Of a stretch of 64,000 nt of DNA, positions 31,140 to 46,646 are shown piece by piece. Source of the DNA: Eriocheir sinensis. Lineage: Eukaryota > Arthropoda > Malacostraca > Decapoda > Varunidae. Position 1 is the stretch's first letter, and each line of letters begins with the position of its first letter. Where the stretch lies: the NCBI RefSeq assembly GCF_024679095.1, contig NW_026111622.1, positions 1-64,000 on the forward strand. The letters run 5' to 3'. The position numbers were made by a program, and so were the translations under genes. The notes under the pieces were generated by a model. The model ran no database searches. It was not told the origin of the DNA and worked only from the letters and a program-made list of their open reading frames with translations.

Positions 31140-31203
<64 letters not shown>
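31119..31203. repeat. (GATA)n microsatellite, about 85 bp
   Basis: About twenty GATA units with GATATA interruptions near 31,130-31,144. It is the only tetranucleotide tract in the window. It follows the TA tract without a gap, consistent with a T-to-G change in a TA array that then spread. The right flank AAATACAAATAAAATTAAG is the same as at 18,525 and 54,588. Confidence 0.95.
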
Positions 31204-31204
<1 letters not shown>

Positions 31205-31728
31205 AAATACAAATAAAATTAAGTAAATACGAATCAAAAATGTATACAAAATACACATAAAATAATTTAAATTCGTATAAATATAAATAAGCAAAATACC
31301 AATAAGAGAGTGTGTATTTGTATAAATATAAATATACAAAATTCACATAAAAAACATAAATTTGTATTAAACATTATACAAAAATACACAGAAGTAATTA
31401 AATTTGTATGAAAATAGATATACAAAATACACATAAAATTAGGTTAATTTGTATTGAAATACATATACAAAATACATATAAAATAATGTAAATTTGAAAG
31501 AAAATATATAATCAAATACACATATAATAACGTAAATTTGTATGAAATATATATTCAAAATAATCATTAAATAATGAAAATATGTATAAAAAAATATATA
31601 CAAAACACAAATAGAATAATGTAAAATCGTATCAAAATATATACACAGAATATTAATAAAATAATGTAAATTTGTATGAAAATTAAGATGCAAAATACCT
31701 ATAAAAAAACGCATTTTTTATAAAAATA

Positions 31729-31768
31729 TCTATTTTGTATGTATATTTTCATAGAAATTTACTCTATT
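31729..31768 (+). repeat. 40-bp plus-orientation insert inside minus blocks
   Basis: A single fragment whose sequence, TATTTTGTATGTATATTTTC followed by a TAGAAATTTACTCTAT end, matches 4,816-4,857 and closely 21,177-21,218. Both flanks are minus-orientation satellite. It looks like a templated insertion. Confidence 0.75.
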
Positions 31769-32169
31769 CGTGTCAAAATAAATAAACAAAATATCATGAA
31801 AAGAATGTGTATTTGTATGAAATTTGTAAAAAATATATATGCAAGATACACATTAAATAATAAAAAGATGTATAAAAAAGTATATACAAAAACAAATAGA
31901 ATAATATAACATCGTATCAAAATAAATACACCGAATATTAATAAAATAATGTAAATTTGTATGAAAATAAAGATGCAAAATTCCCATAAAATAGCTCAAT
32001 TCTTATAAAAATATATATACCAAAATACACATAAAACATTTAAATTTGCATTGAAATAAATATACAAAATGCACATACAATAAGGTAAACTTGTATTGAA
32101 AGAGATATGCAAAAATACATATAAAACAATGTAAATTTGTTTCAAAATATATATACGAATACACATAAA
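31769..32169 (-). repeat. 46-bp AT satellite block 19 (minus orientation)
   Basis: About nine inverted monomers, similar to about 34,640-35,040 and 24,815-25,180 (variants GATACACATTAAATAAT and TCCCATAAAATAGC). It ends abruptly at ACACATAAAATTTTGTATAT near 32,169. Confidence 0.82.
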
Positions 32170-33277
<1,108 letters not shown>

Positions 33278-35944
33278 GTAAGGTAAATTTGTATTGAAAG
33301 AGATATTCAAAAATACATATAAAATAATGTAAATTTGTTTCAAAATATATATACGAATACACATAAAATAACGTAGATTTCTATAAAAATATATAAAAAA
33401 TACACATAAAATTAAGTAAATACGTATAAAAAAATGAATACAAAATACACATAAAAATCGTATCAAGATAAATAAACAAAATACCAGTAAAAGAATGTGT
33501 ATTTGTATAAATATAAATATATAAAATACACAAAAAATATCGTAAATTTGTATAAAACTATATACAAAAAGACACAGAAGTAATTAAATTTGTATGAAAA
33601 TATATATACAAAATACGGCTAAAATAAGCTAAATTTGAATTGAAATGTAACTACAAAATACATAAAATAATGTAAATCTGTATCAAAATATTTATAGAAA
33701 TACATATAATAACGTAGAATTGTTTAAAAATATATAAACAAAATACACATTAAATAATGTAAATACGTATAAAAAAATATGTACAAAATACACATATAAT
33801 CATATAATTCGTATCAAAATAAATAAACAAAATAGCAATAAAATAATGTAAATTTGTATGAGAAAACATATACAAATAACGCAAATTTCTATAATAATAT
33901 ATGTACAAAAATGCACATAAAATAAAGTAAATTTGCATAAATATATATATACAAAACACACACTAAATAATGTAAATGCGTACATAAAATAACCTAAATT
34001 TGTATAAAACTATATACAAAAATACACACAAATTATTTAAATTTGTTTGAAAAGAAATATACAAAATACACATAAAATTAGGTAAATTTGTATTGAAATA
34101 CATATACAAAATACGCATCAAATAATGTAAATTTGAATAAAAATATATAAACAAAAACACTTAAAATAACGTAAATTTGTATAAGATATATATGCAAGAT
34201 ACACGTTAAATAAAGTAAATGTGTATAAAAAATTACATACAAAAAACATATAGAATAATGTAAAATCGTATCAAAATAAATACACAGAATATCAATAAAA
34301 TAATGTAAATTTGTATGAAAATAAAGATGCAAAATTCCCGAAAATTATCGCATTTTTTATAAAAATATATATACCAAAATACATATAAAATATTTAAATT
34401 TGTATTGAAATAAATATACAAAATGCATATACAGTAAGGTAAATTTGTATTGAAAGAGATATTCAAAAATACATATAAAACAATGTAAATTTGTTTCAAA
34501 ATATATATACGAATACACATAAAATAAAGTAGATTTCTATAGAAATATATATACAAAATACATATGAAATTATGTAAATACGTATAAAAATATATATACA
34601 AAATACATATGAAATAATGTAAATTCGTGTCAAAATAAATAGACAAAATATCATGAAAAGAATGTGTATTTGTATGAAAATATATAATAGATAATAAATT
34701 TGTGTAAAATATATATGCAAGATACACATTAAATAATGTAAATAGGTATAAAAAAGGATATACAAAAAACAAATAGAATAATGTAACATCGTATCAAAAT
34801 AAATACACCGAATATTAATAAAATGTAAATTTGTATGAAAATAAAGATGCAAAACTCCCATAAAATAGCGCATTTCTTATAAAAATATATATACCAAAAT
34901 ACACATAAAATATTTAAATTTTTATTGAAATAAATATACAAAATGCACATACAATAAGGTAAATTTGTATTGAAAGAGATATGCAAAAATACATATAAAA
35001 CAATGTAAATTTGTTTCAAAATATATATACGAATACAAATAAAAAAACGTAGATTTCTATAAATATATATATACAAAATACACATAAAATTAAGTAAATA
35101 CGTATAAAAAAAATGTATACAAAATACACATAAAATAATGTAAATTCGAATTAAAATAAATAAACAAAACACCAATAAAAGAATGTGTATTCGGATAAAT
35201 ATAAATATACAAAATACACATACAAAATAAACATAAAATAAGGTAGATTTGTAACAAAATATATATACATAATACACATAAAATAATGTGAATTTATATG
35301 AAAATATATATACAAATACACATAAAATACCATGAATTTGTATAAAAATAGTATTCAAAATAAATATTAAATAATATAAAAGCGTATAAAAATATATATA
35401 CAAAGTACATATAAAATAATGTAAATTCGTATCAACATAAATCAACATAACACCAATAAAATAATATATATTTGAATGAAAATAAATTTACAAAATACAC
35501 ATAACATAACTAAAATTTGTATTAAAATATATACAAAAATACATAGAAATAATTTGAGTTTGTATGAAAATAGAAATACAAAATACACATAAAACTAGTT
35601 AAATTTCTTTTGAAATGTATATACAAAATACCCATAAAATATTGTAAATTTGTGTAAAAATATATAAACAAATACACATAAAATAACGTAAATTTGTATG
35701 AAAAATATATACAAAATACACATAGAATAATGTCAATTCGTATCAAAATGAATGAGCAGAATATCAATAAAATAATGTAAATTTGTATGAAAATAAAGAT
35801 GCAAAATACCCAAAAAATAAAGCATATGTTTATAAAAATACAGATACAAAAATACACATCGAATAATTAAATTTGTATTAAAATTAATATACAAAATGCG
35901 TATATAATAAGGTAAATTTGTATTGAAAAAATATGCAGCATACA
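33278..35944 (-). repeat. 46-bp AT satellite block 21 (minus orientation)
   Basis: About 58 inverted monomers. About 33,800-35,000 is the reverse complement of about 2,700-3,990 in content and order. Bottom-strand open frames of 118-239 codons are satellite read-through; the 239-codon one (34,729-35,448) is the longest without a TA tract apart from small gaps. It ends at GCAGCATACACGTTTACTCA. Confidence 0.84.
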
Positions 35945-37323
35945 CGTTTACTCATACAAATTTTTATTATTTTATTGGTATTTTTTTTATTTTTTTTATA
36001 CGAATTACATGATTATATGTGTATTTTGTACATATTTTTTTTTATACGTATTTACATTATTGAATATGTATTTTGTTTATATATGTTCATTCAAATTTAC
36101 GTTATTATATGTGTATTTGTATAAATATTTTGATACAAATTTACTTTATTTCATGTATTTTGTATATATATTTCAATTAAAATTTAGCTTATTTTGTGTG
36201 TATTTTGTATATATTTTCATACAAATTTAATTACTTCTGTGTATTTTTTTATATAGTTTTATATAAACTTACGTTATATTATGTGTATTTTGTATATTTA
36301 TATTTATACAAATACACATTCTTTTATTGGTATTTTGTCTATTTATTCTAATACGAATTTACATTATTTTATGTGTACTTTGTATACATTTTTTTATACG
36401 TATTTACTTCATTTTATGTGTATTTTGTATATATATTTTTATAGAAATCTACGTTACTTTATGTGTATTCGTATATATATTTTGAAACATATTCACATTG
36501 TTTTATATGTATTTTGCATATCTATTTCAATACAAATTTATTTTATAGTGTGTTTTTTGTATATTTATTTTAATACAAATTTAATTTTTTGATGTGTATT
36601 TTGGTATATATATTTTTATAAATAAAAAAAATGAGTTATTTGATGGGTATTTTGGTTCTTTATTTTCATACAAATTTACATTATTTTATTAATATTCTGT
36701 GTATTCATTTTCATACGATTTTACATTATTCTATTTGTGTTTTGTACATATTTTTTTATACAAATTTACGTTATTTTAAGTGTATTTGTTTATGTATTTT
36801 CATTCAAATTTACATTATTTTATGTGCATTTTGTGTATGTATTTCAATACAAATTTCCCTAATTTTATGTGTATTTTGTATATTTATTTTCATACAAATT
36901 TAAAATATTTTTGTGTATTTTTGTATATAGTTTGATACAAACTTAGGTTATTTTATGTATATTTTGTAGATCTATTTTCATAAAAATACATATTCTTTTA
37001 TTGATATTTTGTTTATTTATTTTGACGCGAGTTTACATTATTTAATGTGTATTTTGTATATATATTTTTTTACGTATTTACATCATTTCATGTGTATTTT
37101 GTATAGTTTTAAACAAATTTATATTATTTAATGTGTATTTTGTATATATATATTTATACAAATACACATTCTTTTATTGGTATTTTGTTTATTTATTTTG
37201 ATAGTAATTTACATTATTTTATTTTATGTATTCGTATATATATTTTGAAACAAATTTACATTGTTTATATGTATTTTGCATATCTATTTTTGTGTATTCT
37301 GTATTTATTTTTGTTATATACAG
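35945..37323 (+). repeat. 46-bp AT satellite block 22 (plus orientation)
   Basis: About 30 plus monomers. From 36,811 it enters the left arm of the giant inverted repeat: 36,811 onward is the reverse complement of the window's last bases, including TTTCCCTAATTTTATGTG. It ends at TTTGTTATATACAGATTAAT. Confidence 0.84.
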
Positions 37324-39118
37324 ATTAATGTAAAATCGTATCAAAATAAGTACACAGAATATCAATAAAATAATTTAAATTTGTATGAAAATAAAGATCC
37401 AAAATACCCATAAGATAAAGCATTGTTTTTTAAAAATACATATACTAAAATACACATAGAATAATTAAATTTGTATTAAAATTAATATACAAAATGCACA
37501 CATACAATAAGGTAAATTTTTATTGAAAAAAAACGCAAAATACAAATAAAACAGTGTAAATTTGTTTCAAAATATATATACGAATACACATAAAATAACG
37601 TAGATTTCTATAGAAATATATATACAAAATACACATGAAATTATGTAAATACGTATAAAAATATATATACAAAATACATATTAAGTAATGTAAATTCGTG
37701 TCAAAATAAATAAACAAAATATCATGAAAAGAATGTGTATTTGTATGAAAATAAATAATGGATAATAAATTTGTATGAAATATATATGCAAGATACACAT
37801 TAAATAATGTAAATATGTATAAAAAAATATATATACAAAAAACAAATAGAATAATGTAAAATCGTATCAAAATAAAAACACCGAATATTAATAAAATAAT
37901 GTAAATTTGTATGAAAATAAAGATGCAAAATTCCCATCAAATAGCGCATTTCTTATAAAAAAATATATACCAAAATACACATAAAGTATTTAAATTTGTA
38001 TTGAAATAAATATACAAAATACACATACAATAAGGATATATAAAAAATACACATGAAATGATGTAAATACGTATAAAAATATATACAAAATAAACATTAA
38101 ATACTGTAAATTCTCGTCAAAATAAATAAACAAATTACCAATAAAAGAATTTGTATTTGTATGAAAATAGATGTACAAAATACACATAAAATAACCTAAA
38201 TTTGTATCAAACTATATATAAAAATACACAAAAATATTTTAAATTTGTATGAAAATAAATATACAAAATACATATAAAATTAGGTAAATTTGTATTGAAA
38301 TACATATACAAAATACACATAAAATAATGTAAATTTGAATTAAAAGATATAAACAAATACACTTAAAATAACGTAAATTTGTATAAAAAAATATATACAA
38401 AACACAAATAGAATAATATAAAATCGTATCAAAATAAATACACAGAATATTAATAAAATAATGTAAATTTGTATGAAAATAAAGAGGCAAAATACCCATA
38501 AAATAACGCATTTTTTTTATTTATAAAAATATATATACCAAAATACACATAAAAAAATTAAATTTGTATTAAAATAAATATATGAAAAACACATACAATA
38601 AGGTAAATTTGTATTAAAATAGATATGCAAAATACATATAAAACAATGTAAATTTGTTTCAAAATATATATACGAATACACATAAAATAACGTAGATTTC
38701 TATAAAAATATATATATAAAATACACATCAAATGAAGTAAATACGTATAAAAAAATGTATACAAAATACACATAAAATAATGTAAATTCGTATCAAAATA
38801 AAAAAAAATACCAATAAAAGAATGTGTATTTGTATAAATATAAATATACAAAATACACATAAAATAACGTAATTTTTTTAAAAACTATATACAAAAATAC
38901 ACAGAAGTATTTTAATTTGTATGAAAATAGATATACAAAATAAGGTAAATTCGTTTCAAATTCAATAAACAAAATTCAGATAAAAGAACGTATATTTGTA
39001 GAAAAAATAAATATACAAAATACACATAAAATAACGAAAATTTGTATGAAAATATATAAAAAAAATAAACAAAAATAATTTCAATTTGTATGAAAATAAA
39101 ATAGATATACAAAATACA
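37324..39118 (-). repeat. 46-bp AT satellite block 23 (minus orientation)
   Basis: About 39 inverted monomers in the left arm of the giant inverted repeat. It is the reverse complement of 61,694-63,494. The part from 38,425 is also a direct copy of 845-1,527. It ends at ACATGT (39,116-39,121). Confidence 0.85.
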
Positions 39119-40786
<1,668 letters not shown>

Positions 40787-43700
40787 AAAATAGATATACA
40801 AAATATACATAAAATAAACTAAATTTGTATTGAAATATATATACAAAATAAATAAAATTATGTAAATTTGTATCAAAATATTTTAACAGATGCGCATAAA
40901 ATAACGTAAATTTGTTTTAAAATATACAAAATACACATTAAATAATGTAAATATGTATAAAAAAATATATACAAAACACAAATAGAATAATGTAAAATCG
41001 TATCAAAGTAAATACACAGAATATTAATAAAACAATGTAAATTTGTATGAAAATATAGATGCAAAAATAATGTAAATATGTATAAAAAAAATATATACAA
41101 AACACAAATAGAATAATATAAAATCGAATCAAAGTAAATACACAGAATATTAATAAAACAATGTAATTTTGTATGAAATTAAAGACGCAAAATACCCATT
41201 AAATAACACATTTTTTTATAAATATATATATACCAAAATACGCATGAAAAAATTAATTTGTATTAAAATAAATATACAAAATACACATACAATAAGGTAA
41301 ATCTGTATTGAAATAGATATGCAAAATACATATAAAACAATGTAAATTTGTTTTGAGAATATATATACGAATACACATAAAATAACGTTTATTTGTATAA
41401 AAATATATATACAAAATACACATAAAATGAAGTAAATAAGTATAAGAAAATGTATACAAAATACACATAAAATAATGTAAATTCGTATCAAAATAAATAA
41501 TCAAAATACCAAAAAAAGAATGTGTATTTGTATAAATATAAATATACAAAATACACATAAAATAACGTAAATTTGTAGAAAACTATATACAAAAATACAT
41601 AGAAGTAATTAAAATCGTATGAAAATAGATATACAAAAATATAGATAAAATAAGTTAAATTTGAATTGAAATATATATACAAAATACATAAAATAATCTA
41701 AATTTGTATCAAAATATTTAAAAAAATACATATAATAACGTAAATTTGTTTAAAAATATATAAACAAAATACACATTATGTAATGTAAATACGTATAAAA
41801 AATATGTATAAAATACACATATAACCATGTAATTCGTATCAAACTAAATAAACAAAATATCAATAAAATAATGGAAATTTGTATGAGAAAACATATACAA
41901 ATAATATAAAATAACGCTAATTTCTATAAAAATTTACGTCAAAAAATGAACGTAAAATAAAGTAACTTTGGATAAAAATCTATATACAAAACACACATTA
42001 AATAAAGTAAATGTGTACATAAAATAACTTAAATTTGTATAAAACTATATACAAAAAACACAAAAATAATTTAAATTTGTATGAAAAGAAATATACAAAA
42101 TACACATAAAATTAGGTTAATTTGTATTGAAATACATATACAAAATACACAAAAAATAATGTAAATTTGAAAGAAAATATATAAACAAATACACATATAA
42201 TAACGTAAATTTCTATGAAATATATACTCAAAATACACATTAAATAATGTAAATATGTATAAAAAATATATATATACAAAACACAAATAGAATAATGAAA
42301 AATCGTATCAAAATATATACACAGAATATTAATAAAATAATGTAAATTTGTATGAAAATTAAGATGCAAGATACGTATAAAATAACACATTTTTTTTATA
42401 AAATTATTGATACCAAAATACACATGAAATATTTGAATTTGTTTTAAAATAAATATACAAAATGCACATAAAATAAGCAAAATTTGTATTGAAATAGATA
42501 TGCAAAATACATATAAAATAATGTAAATTTTTTTCAAAATATATATACGAATACACATAAAATAACGTAGATTTCTATAAAAATACATACACAAAATACA
42601 CATAATATTAAGTAAATACGATTAAAAAAATGTATACAAAATACACATAAAATAATGTAAATTCGCATATATGTAAATAAACAATATACCAATAAAAGAA
42701 TGTGTATTTGAATAAATATAAATATACAAAATGCACATAAAATACGTAAATTTATATAAAACTATATACATAAAATAACGCAAATTTCTATAAAAATATA
42801 TGTACAAAAATGAACATAAAATAAATTTGCATAAAAATATATATACAAAACACACTTTAGATAATGTAAATGAGTATAAAAATAAGTATACAAAATACCT
42901 ATGAAATAATCTAAATTCGTATCGAATTAAATTAAGAAAATATCAATTAAATAATGTAATTTTGGATGAAAATATATATACAAAATACACATAAAATAGC
43001 CTAAATACAAATACAAATACACACATAAAATAATTTAATATCGAATGAAATAAATCTACAAAATAAACATAAAATAAGGTAAATTTGTAATGAAATATAT
43101 GAAAAAATACACATAAAATAATATAAATTTGTATGAAAATATATATACAAATACACATTAAATAACATGAATTTGTATAAAATTTGTATCAAAATATATA
43201 CTTATACACACAATAAAATAACGTAATTTATACAAAATACACATAAAATAATTTAAATACGTAGAAAAATATATATACAAAAAACACATAAATTAATGTA
43301 AATTTGTATGAAAATATATAAGCAAATACACATAAAATAATGTAAATTTGGATAAAATATATATACAAAATGAACATTAAATAATGTAAATATGTATAAA
43401 AAAAATATACAAAATACACATAGAATAATGTTAAATCGTATCAAAATAAATAAATATCAATCAAATAAATAAATAAATATCAATCAATAAAATAATGTAA
43501 ATTTGTATGAAAATAAAGATGCAAAATATCCATATAATAACGCATATTTGCATAAAAATATATATATACAAAAATACATATAAAATAATTAAATTTGTAT
43601 TAAAATAAATATACAAAATGCACGTACAGTAAAGTAAATTTGTATTGAAATAGATATGCAAAATACACATCAATAATGTAAAGTTGTATCAAAATATACG

Positions 43701-44128
43701 AATACTCATAAAATAGAGTAAATTTCTATGAAAATATTCATACAAAATAGATATACAAAATACACAAATAACTAGTTAAATTTGTATTTAAATACATGTA
43801 CAAAAAACACATAAAATAATGTAGATTTGTATGAAATGAAAACAAATACATTTTATATAAAATATATATACAAAATACACATAGAATAATGTAAAATCAT
43901 ATCAAAATAAATTCACAGAATATCAATAAAATAATATAAATTTGTATGAAAATAAAGATGCAAAAAAACCATAAAATAAAGCATATTTTTATAAAAATAC
44001 ATATAAAAAAAATACACATTATTAATCAAATTTGTATTAAAATTAATATACAAAATGCACATACAATAAGGAAAATTTGAATTGAAAAAATATGCAAAAT
44101 ACACATAAAACAATGTAAATTTGTTTCA
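40787..44128 (-). repeat. 46-bp AT satellite block 25, left part (minus orientation)
   Basis: About 72 inverted monomers inside the left arm of the giant inverted repeat, pairing with 56,865-60,181. It includes a 125-bp tandem duplication at about 40,941-41,192. The part 41.85-44.06 kb is the inverted copy of 4,511-6,745. It ends at TTTGTTTCAA, where TA tracts begin. Confidence 0.84.
40941..41192. repeat. 125-bp tandem duplication (left arm copy)
   Basis: A block starting AATAATGTAAATATGTAT and containing TATCAAAGTAAATACACAG occurs twice, starting at 40,941 and 41,066. The right arm has the same duplication at 59,775-60,026. The related copies at 23.70-23.82 kb and 52.25-52.37 kb have one unit. 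Confidence 0.8.
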
Positions 44129-44192
44129 ATATATATATATATATATATATATATAGATATATATAAATATATATATATCTATATATAGATAT
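44129..44192. repeat. TA-rich low-complexity flank of the 44.2-kb island (left)
   Basis: Pure TA at 44,129-44,154, then A/T-only sequence with GATATATATAAATATATATA and CTATATATAGATATG. The CTATATATAG part is a perfect palindrome. No 46-bp monomer is recognisable here. Confidence 0.9.
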
Positions 44193-44218
44193 GTACACTG
44201 GCGGTCACCACTGAAATT
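44193..44218. other. Non-satellite G+C-containing island; possible transposon-end remnant
   Basis: This is the only stretch in the window not derived from A/T-rich satellite. It reads TACACTGGCGGTCACCACTG from 44,194, then AAATTAATATA. Nine or more G/C bases in about 18 bp are unique here. The core has an imperfect dyad (CACTGG near one end, CCACTG at the other) and is bounded by TA. A TA-flanked CACTGGCGG or CAGTGG start is reminiscent of Tc1/mariner inverted-repeat ends, which insert at TA. That is a resemblance only; no transposase or paired terminal repeat is present. Confidence 0.5.
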
Positions 44219-44229
44219 AATATATATAA

Positions 44230-44288
<59 letters not shown>
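44219..44288. repeat. TA-rich low-complexity flank of the 44.2-kb island (right), mostly (TA)n
   Basis: TATATATAAA units give way to a pure TA tract from about 44,240 to 44,288, then the satellite resumes with CATTAAATAATGTTAATTCG. Together with the left flank and island this 158-bp stretch replaces about 108 bp of normal monomers present in the paired arm (56,757-56,864). Confidence 0.9.
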
Positions 44289-44291
<3 letters not shown>

Positions 44292-45098
44292 TAAATAATG
44301 TTAATTCGTGTCAAAATAAATAATAAAAATATCATGAAAAGAATGTGTATTTGTATGAAAATAGATATACAAAATACACATAAAATAAGCTAAATTTGTA
44401 AAACTAAAACTACAAATACACAAAAATAATTCAAACTTGTATGAAAATAGATATACAAAAAACATATAAAAATTGGTAAATTTGTATTGAAATACATATA
44501 CAAAATACACATAAAATAATGCAATTTTGAATGAAAATATATAAACATATAGACCTAAAATAACGTAAATTTGTATCAAATATAAATTCAAAAAAAAACA
44601 TTAAATAATGTAAATATGTATAAAAAGATATATACAAAACAAATAAAATAATGTAAAATCGTATCAAAATAAATACAGAAAATATTAATAAAATAATGTA
44701 AATTTGTAAGAATATTAAGATTTTTTATAAAAATATATATACGAAAAAACATAAAATATTTGATTTTGTATTAAAATAAATAGATATACAAAATACACAT
44801 AAAATAAGCTAAATTTGAATTGAAATATATATACAAAATACATAAAATAATGTAAATTTGTATCAAAATACCTATACAAATACACATATAATAACGTTAA
44901 TTTGTATAAAAATATATAAACAAAACACACATTAAATAATGTAAATACGTATAAAAAAATGTACAAAATACACAAATAATCATGCAATTCGTATCAAAAT
45001 AAATAGACAAAATACCAATAAAATAATGTAAATTTCTATGAGAAAACATATACAAAATACACATAAATATTGCATATATCAATAAAAATATATATAAT
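44289..45098 (-). repeat. 46-bp AT satellite block 25, right part (minus orientation)
   Basis: About 17 inverted monomers pairing with 55,957-56,756 in the right arm. It ends at the AT-only palindromic junction ATATATAATATAATATATTT near 45,090, the inverted form of the junctions at 19,870 and 55,955. Confidence 0.84.
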
Positions 45099-46646
45099 AT
45101 AATATATTTTTATACATATTTAAAATATTTAATGTATATTTTGTAATATATATTTTATCCAAATTTACGTGATTTTATATGTATTTTTTTATATATTTTC
45201 ATACAAATTTACATTATTTTATGTGAGTTTTGTATATGTATTTCAAAACAAATTTGCCTAACTTTATGTGTATTTTGCATATCTATTTTCAAACAAATTT
45301 AAATTATTTTTGTGTATTTTTGTATATATTTTTATACAAATTTTAGTTATTTTATTTGTTTTTATATATATTTTCCAACAAATATACATTCTTTTATTGG
45401 AATTTTGTGTATTTAATTTTTTACGAATTTACATTATTTTATGTGTATTTTGTATATGTATATTTCTACGTATTTAAACTATTTTATGTGTATTTTATAT
45501 ATAGATTTTCATAAAAATTTCCGTTATTTTATTGTGTGTATTCGTATATATTTTGAAACAAATTTTATACAAATTCATGTTATTTTATGTGTCTTTGTAT
45601 ATATATTTTCATACAAATTTATATTATTTTATGTGTATTCTTACATATATTTTATTACAAATTTACCTTATTTTATGTTTATTTTGTATATTTATTTCAT
45701 TCAATTTTAAATTATTTAATGTGTATATTTGTATTTGTATTTAGGTTATTTTATGTGTGTTATCTATATATATTTTCATCCAAAATTACATTATTTTATT
45801 GTTATTTTCTTAATTTAACTCGATACTTGTTTAGATTATTTCATAGGTATTTTGAATACATATTTTTATACTCATTTACATTATCTAATGTGTGTTTTGT
45901 ATATATTTTTTATGCAAACTATTTTATGTGCATTTTGTACATATATTTTATAGAAACTTAAAACGATATTTTATGTGTATTTTGAATGTTTTCATACAAA
46001 TTTACATTATTTAATTAGTTTTTGTTTATTTATTTTGATACGAATGACTTGATTATTGGTGTATTTTGTAAATATTTTTTTATACGTATTTACATTACTT
46101 AATATGTATTTTGTTTATATATTTTTTTACAAATTTACGTTATTATAAGTGTATTTTAAAAATATTTTGAAACGAATTTACTTTATTTTATGTATTTTGT
46201 ATATATATTTCAATTCAAATTTAGCTTATTTTGTGTGTATTTTGTATATCTATTTTCATACAAATTTAATTACTTCTGTGTATTTTGTAAATATAATTTA
46301 AAAAAAAAATCTTTATTTTATAGGTATTTTGCATCTTAGTTTTCATACAAATGTACATTATTTTATTAATATTCTGTGTATATATTTTGATACGATTTTA
46401 TATTATACTATTTGTGTTTTGTATATATTTTTTTTACATATTTTCATTATTTAATGTGTATTTTTATATATATTTTATACAAATTAACGTTATTTTAAGT
46501 GTATTTGTTTATATAATTTCATTCAAATTTACATTATTTTAAGTGTTTTTTGTATATGTCTTTCAATACAAAATTCACTTATTTATGTGTATTTTGTATA
46601 TATATTTTCATACAAATTTAATTATTTTTGTGTTTTTTTGTATATA
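45099..46646 (+). repeat. 46-bp AT satellite block 26 (plus orientation)
   Basis: About 33 plus monomers pairing with 54,046-55,957 in the right arm. Near 46,290 it lacks about 352 bp that the right arm has (about 54,413-54,764); the scar reads TGTGTATTTTGTAAATATAA. The 63-residue read-through at 46,351-46,542 is identical to that of 54,151-54,342 on the other strand. Confidence 0.84.

Larger units (their letters stand above)
29970..31436 (+). repeat. Segmental copy D1 of about 53,545-54,795
   Basis: Collinear with the inner end of the right arm, including the plus-to-minus switch at 30,515/54,045. It ends near 31,436, where TAAAATTAGGTTAATTTG replaces the partner's CAAAATAAGCTAAATTTG. Confidence 0.7.
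30516..31728 (-). repeat. 46-bp AT satellite block 17 (minus orientation)
   Basis: About 22 inverted monomers. It is a direct copy of 54,046 to about 54,800 up to about 31,436, after which the partner changes. It holds the composite TA/GATA microsatellite. Bottom-strand open frames with Tyr-Leu-Ser-Ile repeats are the GATA tract read as TATC. Confidence 0.84.

Noticed and set aside
34729..35448. A 239-codon hydrophobic open frame that could look like a membrane protein
   Set aside because: Its residues are translated satellite monomers with frame drift, repeated at many other places on either strand. No ribosome-site, domain or conserved start is seen.
44194..44216. A confident call of a Tc1/mariner transposon
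   Set aside because: Only one end-like motif of about 20 bp is visible, with no second matching terminal repeat at a distance and no transposase remnant.
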